Source: Anisus vortex (Eukaryota; Mollusca; Gastropoda; Planorbidae). Taken from it: 64,000 nucleotides of DNA. How positions within the stretch are numbered: the stretch's first letter is position 1; each line of letters starts with the position of its first letter. The stretch lies in NCBI GenBank assembly GCA_949126835.1, contig OX421497.1, positions 5,309,136-5,373,135 on the forward strand. The letters run 5' to 3'. The position numbers were made by a program, and so were the translations under genes. The notes beneath the pieces are model-generated. The model was given only the letters and a program-made list of their open reading frames with translations, was not told where the DNA came from and did no database searches. Of the stretch, positions 40,801 to 52,800 are shown piece after piece.

Positions 40801-43800
40801 TTTGGCCTCTAAAGATTTGATGGCACCATAGACACCATTTGATGGTACCATAGACACCATTTGATGGCACCATAGACACCATTTGATGGCACCATAGACA
40901 CCATTTGATGGCACTGTCACGATGTGGCAATTGCGAGGGGGTAATAATGGCTGGTTGTCTTAGAAGTATGAGGTGCCGATGCTGTGGTTGACCTGGAATA
41001 TTTATTTGTTCTCTACTGGCTCGTTCAGATGTTGTTAAACACACACAAATAGACAGTTCTAAGTTAGGCAAGCAAGTCTCTGGTTACGTTTCAGGTGTTT
41101 ATTTATGATTCAGATTCAATATCCAATGATGAAATATACATACTAACATGCAGGGGAGATATAATGCTTGAGATATATGCACAGGAACGTCTATCACTCA
41201 ATATACTGTGTTGTTGCGGAATCCAAAGTTAGGCTACGTAACTATACTGAGGAAATTACGATTACTGGCTAGGTATCTGCAAGTCCAAGTAACAATTTGG
41301 GAGCTAGACCAAAACGATGTATCTAGCTCGGGAGCTGGGAGAGATCTGCTTTAGTTTAGTTGGGCGGGCTTTTTCGTGGACACTAGTCACCTGACCCAAG
41401 GTTAATTTGGTTGGCTTACATTTAATTACATCCTATTCTCATTGGCTAGATTGAAAGTATCCATAGACAATGGAGTGACACGATGATTCACTAGGGGAGA
41501 AAAAGGGGGGGGGTTTAGGCGGGTGTACATGAAGGCACTAATACAGCCAGCACAATGGGTGTCAAAGTGTCAAGGGAGGGCGGGAAGACGATTTATTATT
41601 CCTTACCGGGACAATGGGTGGCAAGGTGTCAAAGGAGGGGGGGGGAGTCGATTTATCACTCCTTACCGGGGACTTAATTAACAAGAGTTGGTTAGGGGAA
41701 GGAAGATGTGGTGGTCTAGGTAGACATACTGCCCATATAATAGTAATAGTAATGCAGGGCATTACGTCCGTATATATAATAGCAATGCGAACGGCACAGG
41801 TGGGAGGTAAACGAAGGGTCGGGTTTTTGAGTCAATGACGTAATGCCTATCTACATGTATTTTGAATTAGCAATAAGAATAATAGTGTAGTTATTGACAT
41901 GATATAAATATATACATTAAAGAATTCACATATCTGACACACATACTTCTCATTCATTCAAGATTGTGTACCATCTCGGTAGCATAAGTCAGTAACCTCT
42001 GAATTTGGGAATAAAGAGTGTAGTGAAGATTAAGGAAAAGTGTTGAGTGTTACAGTTGAGTGAGATAGAGATGTTTTATGGCGTCAGACCGCTCTCCTCC
42101 TTTCTATTCTAAACTTATACGCTACTCTATGATCTTGCGTTCTACTATCTATCTACATTAGTGCTAATAAGTCATAGTTTAATCCAGAACTGTGACATTC
42201 GCCCGGGCAACTTGGGAATTTACTCTAGGAGTAAATTCACCTAAATTACTGTGTCTGGGGCAGGGGTCTGAGGGGTGTCAGTGGGTCCTGAGTCAGGGCT
42301 GGGGTCTGAATCGGAGTACCGTGACAGGAAATCTGCGAGATGGTGTTCCTTCCCAGACTGGTAGATGGTCTGGAAGCTGTACTGTGACAGGGTGAGGGAG
42401 TATCTCATTAACCTTCTGTTTAGGTTTTTTGCGCATGCGAGAAACGTGAGGGGTTGGTGGTCTGTGTGGAGGATGAAATGCCGACCGTATAGGTACACGT
42501 GGAACTTCTCAATTCCAAACACAAGAGCCAAACATTCTAGCTCAGAAGTACCGTAATTCATTTGGGTGGCGTTGAGCTTACGCGAGGCATAAGCTACGGG
42601 AAACAGCATATTATCATGCTCCGGGTCGGGTTGTAGCAGGGCCGCGCCGACGGCGCGTCCACTAGCGTCGCACTTCAATACGTAGGGGCGGGTCGGGTCA
42701 GGCAGACGGAGTATGGGTTTATTAGTGAGAGCAGCCTTCAGCTGGTCGAACGCTAGCTGGCATTCTGTTGACCAGGTGACTTTTTCCGGGAGGTTTTTCC
42801 GCGTCAAGTCTGTTAAAGGGGCCGCGATGCTATTGTATTGCGGTATGAACTTTTGGTAATACCCTGTTAATCCTAGGAGGGACCTTATACCTGATTTGGT
42901 GGTGGGCTGAGGGGCTAACTTAATTTTCTCTACTTTGGTTTCGTCTGGCATTATTTTGTTCTTTTCGATCATGTGACCTAAGAATTTCAGTTTATTGAAA
43001 CCTACCATGCATTTCGACGGCCTGGCGGTTAGGCCGGTTTCGCGGAGTCTAGCTAGTAGAGTGGTTATCGTTTCCACATGTTCTGCCCAGGTGGGCGTGG
43101 CTATCAAGATGTCATCCACGAAGTGGGTGATCCCAGGTCGGTCAATTGGCTGGATCAGTTTTCGCATCATGCGAGTGAACACGGAGGGGGAATTGTTTAG
43201 GCCAAAGGGGACGGTTTGGAATTCGAAGTGGCCTTGGTCGGTGGTAAAGGCGAGGTAAGGGCGGCACTTCTCTTCCACTTCTATTTGGAAGAACCCCTTG
43301 CTAAGGTCAAACTTGGAAAAGTATTGAGCGTTGCTCAGTTTTGAAAATAGTAAATCAGGGTCTGGCATGGGCTCGACTTGAAATTCAGTGACTGCGTTTA
43401 ACCGGCGGAAATCTACGCACATGCGGTGAGATCCGTCTGATTTCTTTACTAATACTATCGGCGCATTGTATGGGGAGGTTGAACTCGCGATGATGTTATG
43501 GGCTAACAGATAATTGATTTCTTTCTCAATGACGTCCAGTTTGGCGTGGGGCATAGCATATGGCTTGACCGTAATGGGTCGCGGGTCCGTGACTTTCATG
43601 GTGAACGTCTCTAAGTTAGTACGTCCTGGGGTGTCAGTTAGCACATCTGAGTGTGAGGAAAGTAAGTTTTTGACTGTTTTGATCTGTTCAGGGGTTAAGA
43701 GGGGACAGATTCCTACGTCATCCATGGTTTCTCCCTTATGTAAGGGAAACGCGGTCAGTGAGCCATCGGCTTCTGTTTCTTCCGCGATGGCGGTTGCTAC

Positions 43801-46800
43801 AAGGGGCGTATCGTCGAGTGGGCGTTCGAGGTATTGTTTTAGCAGGTTGATGTGGAACAGTTTGTCTTTGTTTCCGACTTTGATGAGGTAGTTAGTGCCT
43901 GAGAGCTTTTTTGTAACTGGGTAGGGGCCCCTCTATGCTAACTGGAGTTTGTTGTAAGAGGAGGGGAGGAGCAGTAGTGCCTTATCGCCCGGAGCCAGAG
44001 AGCGTTCTTTGGCCCGCCGATTGTATAGTTTCTCCTGTTTCTCCCTCTCCTTGGCTAAGTGTTTTGAGGCGATAGTGTGGACAGTGTTAAGCCTAGCCTT
44101 TAAGTTGTTGATGTAGGCGTGGACGGAGAGTTCTTCGGGATGTGGGGAAGGATTAGTCCAGGCGCGCTTGAGGAGTTCTAGAGGCCCACGGGGTTGGGAA
44201 CCGAATAGCATCTCATAGGGAGTGTAGCCTAGAGTAGAATGGGGGGTGGACCGATATGCGAATAAGGCTGTGGGGAGGAGTGTGTCCCACTCATCCAGAG
44301 GGCCATCGACGGTTTTCTTTAACAGCCCGATTAAAGTTTGGTTAAAACGTTCGACTAGCCCATTGCATTGAGGGTGGTAGGGGGAGGATCGGATGTGGGT
44401 GGTGTTCATTATGTGCAGCGCTTCTCCCATCAGTGTACCGGTGAATTGGGGCCCGTTATCGGAGAGTAGGACTTCGGGAAACCCCACTCTCGTGAAAATA
44501 GTAAACAGTGCCTCGGCCACGTGTTTCGCGTCCTCTTTCGGCAACGCTACCGCTTCCGGCCAATTGGTGGCCTGACATATCACGCAGAGTATGAACCTGT
44601 TCTTCTTACGTGTTATGGAAAGTGGCCCGACGAGGTCTACTGACACCCGCTGAAAGGGTGTGTCGGTCACCGGGTGTTTACCTAACGGTACTGGTTTAGT
44701 GTGCTGGGCCTTGGACATGAGCTGGCATTGGTGGCATGACGCTACAAATCGTTTGATCTCATTATGCATGCCGGGCCAGTGGAAATAATGGGTGATTTTG
44801 TTGATTGTGGACCCTTGCCCTTGGTGACCACCCAGGGTTGAGTCGTGGGCCGCCTCCATTACTTGTCTACGGTAGGGACCGGGAATGATGAGCTGGTCTC
44901 TGACCGATCCGTCAGGGAGGCTGGACCGTCGGAACAGTCGTTTCCCTTTTTGAATAAACGAGTGGGGTTTCGGGGGGTCTGGGTTTTGACCGACCTTAGC
45001 GAACAGTGGGGCCAGGGTCGAGTCTTCCTGTTGAGCCCGCAGGAATTCGTGGGCCGTGGGGGATTCCTCGAGAGGGTGGGGAACAGGGTCAGGGTGCGCG
45101 CGTGTGGCCACTGAGGCTAGGGGGGGGAGGGGGACATCGGCAAGGTTGACGTATCGTTCCCCCAGGATGACGTCATAGGGTAATTTGGCTCGGACTGCTA
45201 AGGTAGCCGTGCCAGTGTATGGTTCCGACTTGATGTGAACCTTGGCGGTTGGGAGGGACTCAACTTCTCCCGTTACCACTCTATATTGGATTGACTCGCC
45301 GGTGTAATCGGAGGGACTCACGAAGGAGGTCTTAGCGAACCCATCGATCTGGCATCCTGAGTCGAGAAGGGCCCTGGCTCTTTTAGAGTTGATCTCTATA
45401 TTTCTTTCTGTCTTGGTTTCCGGTTTGTCGGAGGGTGTAAGCGGGGGGGTGTCGGTTTCTGGGTCTTGCGTCCGGGGGGTGTCCGCAGGGCAAAGGGTGA
45501 TGGTGTATACTCCTCGGGGGGGGGGGTTCTGGGAGTGATTAGGGCCGGTATGTGCATTAGGCTGTTGCCCAGTGGAGTTACCTTGTCGAGTCAATTGGGT
45601 TTGCCCGGTGCCGGTTTGTGCCCTGGTCGGTTGGTATGGTTGGCCCGCACGTCGGGAGTCTTGAGGGGGCGGGGGGGGGGTCTGTGTTGGGGTGGACCCG
45701 GTCGGGACGACGGGAAGCTGGTTTGGCTGATTAGTGGGGGAGGGTTGGTGCGGTGGTTGTCCCAGTTATTCCAGGGTGACTGTGGGTGACCCGGGCGGGA
45801 CAGATGGCCCGGTGGCCGTGTCGACCTCCCATTTTCCTGTCGGGAAGCGGGATGTGAGAGAGATTTCTCCCGGGGGTGGGACGTTTCTACCTTGTTGGCT
45901 TGCAGAAATCTATCTGCGCTTTGTAGGGAGGAGGGTAACCCTTCGATCCCGTGTTGTATCAGGAAGGCCTTGAGTTTAGGGGTCATTTGTGACTCTACCT
46001 GCTCAGTCATTAGGAGGGTGACCATACCGTCGAATGACTGCTCGATATTTCCCAACTCAACCCACTTAAGAAGGTAGGATTGTATTCGTTCCGCGAATCG
46101 GGTGTAGTTCTCCCCTGGTCGTAGCGTGGACGACCGAAACTTTTTCTGGTAGTGGGACGCGTGCAACTGGTGCCGGTTTAGGAGCGCGTTCTTCAGTGCA
46201 GCGCATGACTCCCTGTCTTCTGGGGCCAGTTTACAGTAAGCCTCGTAGTCCTCTCCTCTCAGAGTGGAGACGAGGATCCTACAATGCAATTCTGGGGGGA
46301 CCTCATTCAACTCCATGCAGTCGCTAAACCGCCGGAGGTAGATGTCAAACTGTTCTAAACGGGGGTCGTGGACGTCGGTCCATAGAGAAGCATGTCTGGG
46401 GAGGGGATGGTTGGGGATGGCTGAACTAAATGATGAGGGGGAGCTTGGGTTGTCGTTGTTATCGGGGGCCCTAACACTTGCTGCTAATTCAGCTAACCTG
46501 AATTCGTGTGCCCTGCGTGCTTCCTCGTCTAACCTATGTTTCTCTCTCTCCTCTCTAGCTAATTGTTCTGCTCTCTCCTCTCTAGCTAATTGTTCTGCTC
46601 TCTCCTCTCTAGCTAATTGTTCTACTCTAAGTCTCTCTGTCTTGGCCTCATGGGCCGCTACCTGCTCTACTACGTATTTAGTGATGTCTGAGTCAATGTA
46701 GCCTATAGCTATAGCCTCTTCTCTCAGCTGCTTACGCAATAGTACACCTTCCGCCATAGTAACAGAGTGAGGCGAGATTAAGATACTAGAGGCGGACAGA

Positions 46801-49800
46801 GATATAGTGAGATAGGAAAGGAAAATATAGGAGGGGTGTTGGGGTTCAGAGTTTAGCTAACGTAATACAACTCAAAATGGTACTCACCAGACAGCAATTC
46901 CAGAATTTTACACACATACACTAACACACGTATATCCAATCATAAAGTTATCGTTTATATGGCGCTCGGCGCTGTTGGTGCAGATAACTTCGGGCTGGTT
47001 AGGAATTCTCTTTCCCCGTGCCGGGACTGGATTAGCGTTTAATGTTAGTGTCTATTTTCCCGGGTTTGGATACCGGGAACTACGGCGGGTTCCTACGGGG
47101 AGGTTGACAGGGCAGTTGTCGGGTTCTCGGCGGTCTCTAGTTGTCGGGCAGGTTGATGCGGCGGCGGTGGGTCTCTCTGCTGACGTCTCGGGTGCCGGTA
47201 CGTTGGTGCGGGGTCAGAGGGTGGCGACCTGGCGGTTGGGGCGGCAAATCTGGCGTAATGGGGTGGCAAATTTGGTTGCTGGTGTGTCTGGGGTGACGTA
47301 GGCGGGCGTAGTGTGGCGAGCCTGGCTTAATGGGGTGAGTTGGCTGGGGTGGCGTAGATTGCTCGGAGTGGCGAATCTGGGGTGGCTTAGGTTGGCGTAT
47401 CTGGGGTGCGTAGGCTGGGGTGACGTAGGCGTAGGCTGGGGTGGCGTAAGCGTAGGCTGGGGTGTCGCAGGCGTAGGCTGGGGTGGCGTAAGCGTAGGCT
47501 GGGGTGTCGTAGGTGTAGGCTGGGGTGGCCTAAGCGTAGGCTGGGATGGCGTAGGCTGCGTAAAGTGGCGAGCCTGGTTTGATGGGTTGATGTATCTGGT
47601 TGCTGGCTTAGAATCTTTGTGTTGTAGAGAGATGAGCCCCCATCCAGGGTCGGTTTCAGAATCGGCGTAGTCCTCGGGTTGTTGCTGTTGACAGTGCGCT
47701 GAACGGCTTGGAGTTCAGATAATCCCGGACACGAGGTCCCACTTTGTCACGATGTGGCAATTGCGAGGGGGTAATAATGGCTGGTTGTCTTAGAAGTATG
47801 AGGTGCCGATGCTGTGGTTGACCTGGAATATTTATTTGTTCTCTACTGGCTCGTTCAGATGTTGTTAAACACACACAAATAGACAGTTCTAAGTTAGGCA
47901 AGCAAGTCTCTGGTTACGTTTCAGGTGTTTATTTATGATTCAGATTCAATATCCAATGATGAAATATACATACTAACATGCAGGGGAGATATAATGCTTG
48001 AGATATATGCACAGGAACGTCTATCACTCAATATACTGTGTTGTTGCGGAATCCAAAGTTAGGCTACGTAACTATACTGAGGAAATTACGATTACTGGCT
48101 AGGTATCTGCAAGTCCAAGTAACAATTTGGGAGCTAGACCAAAACGATGTATCTAGCTCGGGAGCTGGGAGAGATCTGCTTTAGTTTAGTTGGGCGGGCT
48201 TTTTCGTGGACACTAGTCACCTGACCCAAGGTTAATTTGGTTGGCTTACATTTAATTACATCCTATTCTCATTGGCTAGATTGAAAGTATCCATAGACAA
48301 TGGAGTGACACGATGATTCACTAGGGGAGAAAAAGGGGGGGGGTTTAGGCGGGTGTACATGAAGGCACTAATACAGCCAGCACAATGGGTGTCAAAGTGT
48401 CAAGGGAGGGCGGGAAGACGATTTATTATTCCTTACCGGGACAATGGGTGGCAAGGTGTCAAAGGAGGGGGGGGAGTCGATTTATCACTCCTTACCGGGG
48501 ACTTAATTAACAAGAGTTGGTTAGGGGAAGGAAGATGTGGTGGTCTAGGTAGACATACTGCCCATATAATAGTAATAGTAATGCAGGGCATTACGTCCGT
48601 ATATATAATAGCAATGCGAACGGCACAGGTGGGAGGTAAACGAAGGGTCGGGTTTTTGAGTCAATGACGTAATGCCTATCTACATGTATTTTGAATTAGC
48701 AATAAGAATAATAGTGTAGTTATTGACATGATATAAATATATACATTAAAGAATTCACATATCTGACACACATACTTCTCATTCATTCAAGATTGTGTAC
48801 CATCTCGGTAGCATAAGTCAGTAACCTCTGAATTTGGGAATAAAGAGTGTAGTGAAGATTAAGGAAAAGTGTTGAGTGTTACAGTTGAGTACTATCTATC
48901 TACATTAGTGCTAATAAGTCATAGTTTAATCCAGAACTGTGACAGGCACCATAGACACCATTTGATGGCACCATAGACACCATTTGATGGTACCATAGAC
49001 ACCATTTGATGGCACCATAGACACCATTTGATGGCACCATAGACACCATTTGATGGTACCATAGATACCATTTCATGGCACCATAGACACCATTTGATGG
49101 CACCATAGACACCATTTGATGGTACCATAGACACCATTTGATGGCACCATAGACATCATTTGATGGCACCATAGACACCATTTGATGGCACCATAGACAT
49201 CATTTGATGGCACCATAGACACCATTTGATGGTACCATAGACATCATTTGATGGCACCATAGACACCATTTGATGGCACCATAGACACCATTTGATGGCA
49301 CCATAGACACCATTTGATGGTACCATAGACACCATTTGATGGCACCATAGACACCATTTGATGGCACCATAGACACCATTTGATGGCACCATAGACACCA
49401 TTTGATGGCACCATAGACACCATTTGATGGCACCATAGACATCATTTGATGGCACCATAGACACCATTTGATGGCACCATAGACACCATTTGATGGCACC
49501 ATAGACATCATTTGATGGTACCATAGACACCATTTGATGGTACCATAGACACCATTTGATGGTACCATAGACACCATTTGATGGTACCATAGACATCATT
49601 TGATGGTACCATAGACACCATTTGATGGCACCATAGACATCATTTGATGGCACCATAGACACCATTTGATGGCACCATAGACATCATTTGATGGCACCAT
49701 AGACACCATTTGATGGCACCATAGACACCATTTGATGGCACCATAGACACCATTTGATGGCACCATAGACACCATTTGATGGCACCATAGACATCATTTG

Positions 49801-52800
49801 ATGGCACCATAGACACCATTTGATGGCACCATAGACACCATTTGATGGCACCATAGACACCATTTGATGGCACCATAGACATCATTTGATGGCACCATAG
49901 ACACCATTTGATGGCACCATAGACACCATTTGATGGCACCATAGACACCATTTGATGGCACCATAGACACCAATGAATGAATGCTTGAGAATCTGCAACA
50001 CAAAATTTATTTCACTAATTTATATTGATTTTCTTTGTTTGCATTATGGGGCGTGTTACTTCTCGTTACATCAGGGTTGGGTTATTAATTCTGCATTCCA
50101 TTGAAGCCGTTTGCTTGCTGGTGTCGGGGGCTGGGCGCTCCACTTGATGTCCACTACGGCAGTCCCTTCTATGGTGCGATTATTATTAGTCTACTATTCT
50201 GGCTTACAACAACACTCCTCTCACTTACCTGCATATACTCACGTATATAAGTTGCACCGGTGTATAAGTCGCACCCTTAGTTTAGAATTTTTTTTCTTAT
50301 ATGTTGTTATTGATGCACGTTTAAGTCACACCCTTAATCTTGACTCGAAGGTTTAGAAGTCATACGATTTTACTCTTTTTTTTTTCCAGATCGAAATTTT
50401 GGGTATAAAAAAGTGCGACTTATATGCGAGTATATACGGTAACAGTGGCATTAATTCAATTGTTGAATTAAAGAGCTTTATTTAAATTGTAAACTCAAGA
50501 TATATACAGGGAAATAGCATATTTACAAAACTACTGGGCGAGAACTGGAATTCATAAAATATACATAAACCGAAATAACAAAAAAATGGGACCCTACCAA
50601 GTAATGGGAAAAAAATCAAGAACCATGCTTTTTTAATGGGGTGTTCTACGATTAGAAATTCAAATGTCAACTTCCACGGGATAGACAAAGTATTTACGTA
50701 GTTCATCACACCCCAATATTTTGAAGGTCATACCATACCCCTCCCACTTTTCCTCGGACTCTCATGTGGGCAATGAAGGGTCAATGTAACCCAAGTTTGT
50801 AACAGGTCTTTCACTCTCTGTTTCGGTCCAAAACTATGACAATGAATTTGTATCCATGCATGTATTACATTTATGATGATGATATTTTCGAGTGCTACTA
50901 AAGACATTTTATTAATTTTATTATTTATATTCATCAATAAAAGATCCTATGATCTGCTTCATCTTTTGTCATTCTTCGTCGTTCCATTTGACCAGCGTTA
51001 TAGTGTTATAAATCAACCATATATTTTTTTTTACATTAGAATTAATACTATTGGCCGATGCCCCCATTGAAAAGCTAGGATAATTCAACAGTTTTAGATT
51101 AGAAAAAATGGTGTCGGCAAATGTCGTCATTGTATAAGTTTGTCTATTTCCAACTGTTTCAGATTATAATGAATAATATTGGCCAATGTCGCCTTTTAAT
51201 AACTAGTTCTATTTCCAACATTTTCAGATTAGAATAAATGATATTGGCTAATGTCGCCATTGAAAAACTTTTTTGTATTTCCAACAGTTTCAGTTTAGAA
51301 ATAAATTGTGTCGACAAATGTCGTCATCTGTTCTGTGGTCGTCATTGAAAAACTGGTTGTATATCTTCTTTTGAAACCCCGTTACGTAACCCCGTAAGTT
51401 ATTGTTAAAGAGTCAACTTTATTTGTTTCAGATCAGAGATTCCGCAGGGCTTATTCAATTTTTGGCCTTTCTGGAAAAGGAAGTAAGTAACACCAATAAT
51501 ATCAATCTATATATATATAATATATAAAGCATTACAGATTAGCGGTTTGATAATATAATTTATTTCAGGGTCCAATAGCTATGTATGTGACCTACTTTAA
51601 TATCATAGTCCAATTTAAAGCTACCTGTGTGTGGCTTCACATGTTTCCAGAAGTCCTTGTAACCTTGAGCCAGCTCAGTATGTTAGCTTTTACTTAATTG
51701 TCGTTACAAGGGGCATTACTGCCAACTTTTACGACCGTTGTTTACATCCATCTTTGTTGTCATTAGCAACTAGAGATAAGCCAATAAACCATGACAAACT
51801 ATTGTCATTTCACGTTATAAGAAGAATGTTAGTTATATTCTGCATGCATATATCCTATCAAGTCTCCTTAACTTGATAACATTAAGATAAACAACTGTTG
51901 TGTTTATTATTTTATGTTATTTTATTAATGGTCCCAATTTAAAATCAAAATATTATATAGATCTGTATATTAAAACAAGAAACTGCTAACAGTTGCATTT
52001 TTATTTTTTTTTCAAGGGAATATCATAGACATAATATACTATAGTAATAGATAGATATGGAGTTTAGCATTCGGATAACATTTCAAAATTACTGATGTTA
52101 AGTGGCTTCTATCATGCAGCATGAGAAGCTCCAAAAAAAAAACCCACCCCACCTACATATAGCTTTCCTGTAGCCTTAGACATTGTGCTTGCTGGTTTAC
52201 TCTTTCGTTACTCTAGTATCTCGTTTATCCTTCGTTGTGACAATCTCTTTCTTTATTATGTATCTTACATGTTGTAAAGCTTAAGTCACTCTCATTGTAA
52301 TCTACAGATAAAATCTGGGCAAAAATGGACAGAATATTCAGCAGCAGTCGAGTTACAGAAGCGCAGATCGTAAGTAAAGAATAAAAGGTGAAGTTTACTT
52401 AGTAAATGTATTAAACTATTATATTTTTGTTTGCAATGTAACTCATTTGTCTAGCGGCAGTGCTATGACTTGCTAAATGGAAGATGCCGGGATTAAACAA
52501 GCAGGATTGTGCATTCTTATCTGAAAGGTGTCTCTCAGTAATAAGCTGTAATTTACATTTAAATTGAATTAAACAAAATAAACAATTATACTTTTAGAAG
52601 TGAAAGTAACGGCAGCTGGGCGTTGTGCTGGTTGCTAATTATCTATGTATAACATAACCAGATACAACGTGCCAACTGTAATTTACCAGTCGAATGAACA
52701 AAAAAAAAGTAAGGCTGAAGTAGTTAACTTGTGTTCAACTATAGAACTAAGACGCTGTGGCTAAAAATAGTACATTTGTTGAACTCTAGAAACAACTTGG

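Larger units (their letters stand above)
40915..48944 (-). mobile_element. LTR retrotransposon C, Gmr1-like, inserted in minisatellite
   Basis: 8030 bp, LTRs 40915-42197 and 47745-48944, with ends TGTCAC and GTGACA. The 5-bp duplication GGCAC is at 40910-40914 and 48945-48949. The minus-strand order is Gag, PR, IN, RT, RH. The LTRs are nearly identical except for an 82-bp deletion in the right-hand one and one G in a poly-G run. On the minus strand TGGGACCTCGTGTCCGGG follows the 5' LTR and may be the primer-binding site. It lies antisense in intron 12. Confidence 0.95.

Noticed and set aside
48900..50003. Long ORFs with MVSMVPSNGVYG repeats on the minus strand
   Set aside because: Direct product of the 22-bp array, which has no stop in several frames; no start context, splice or domain.
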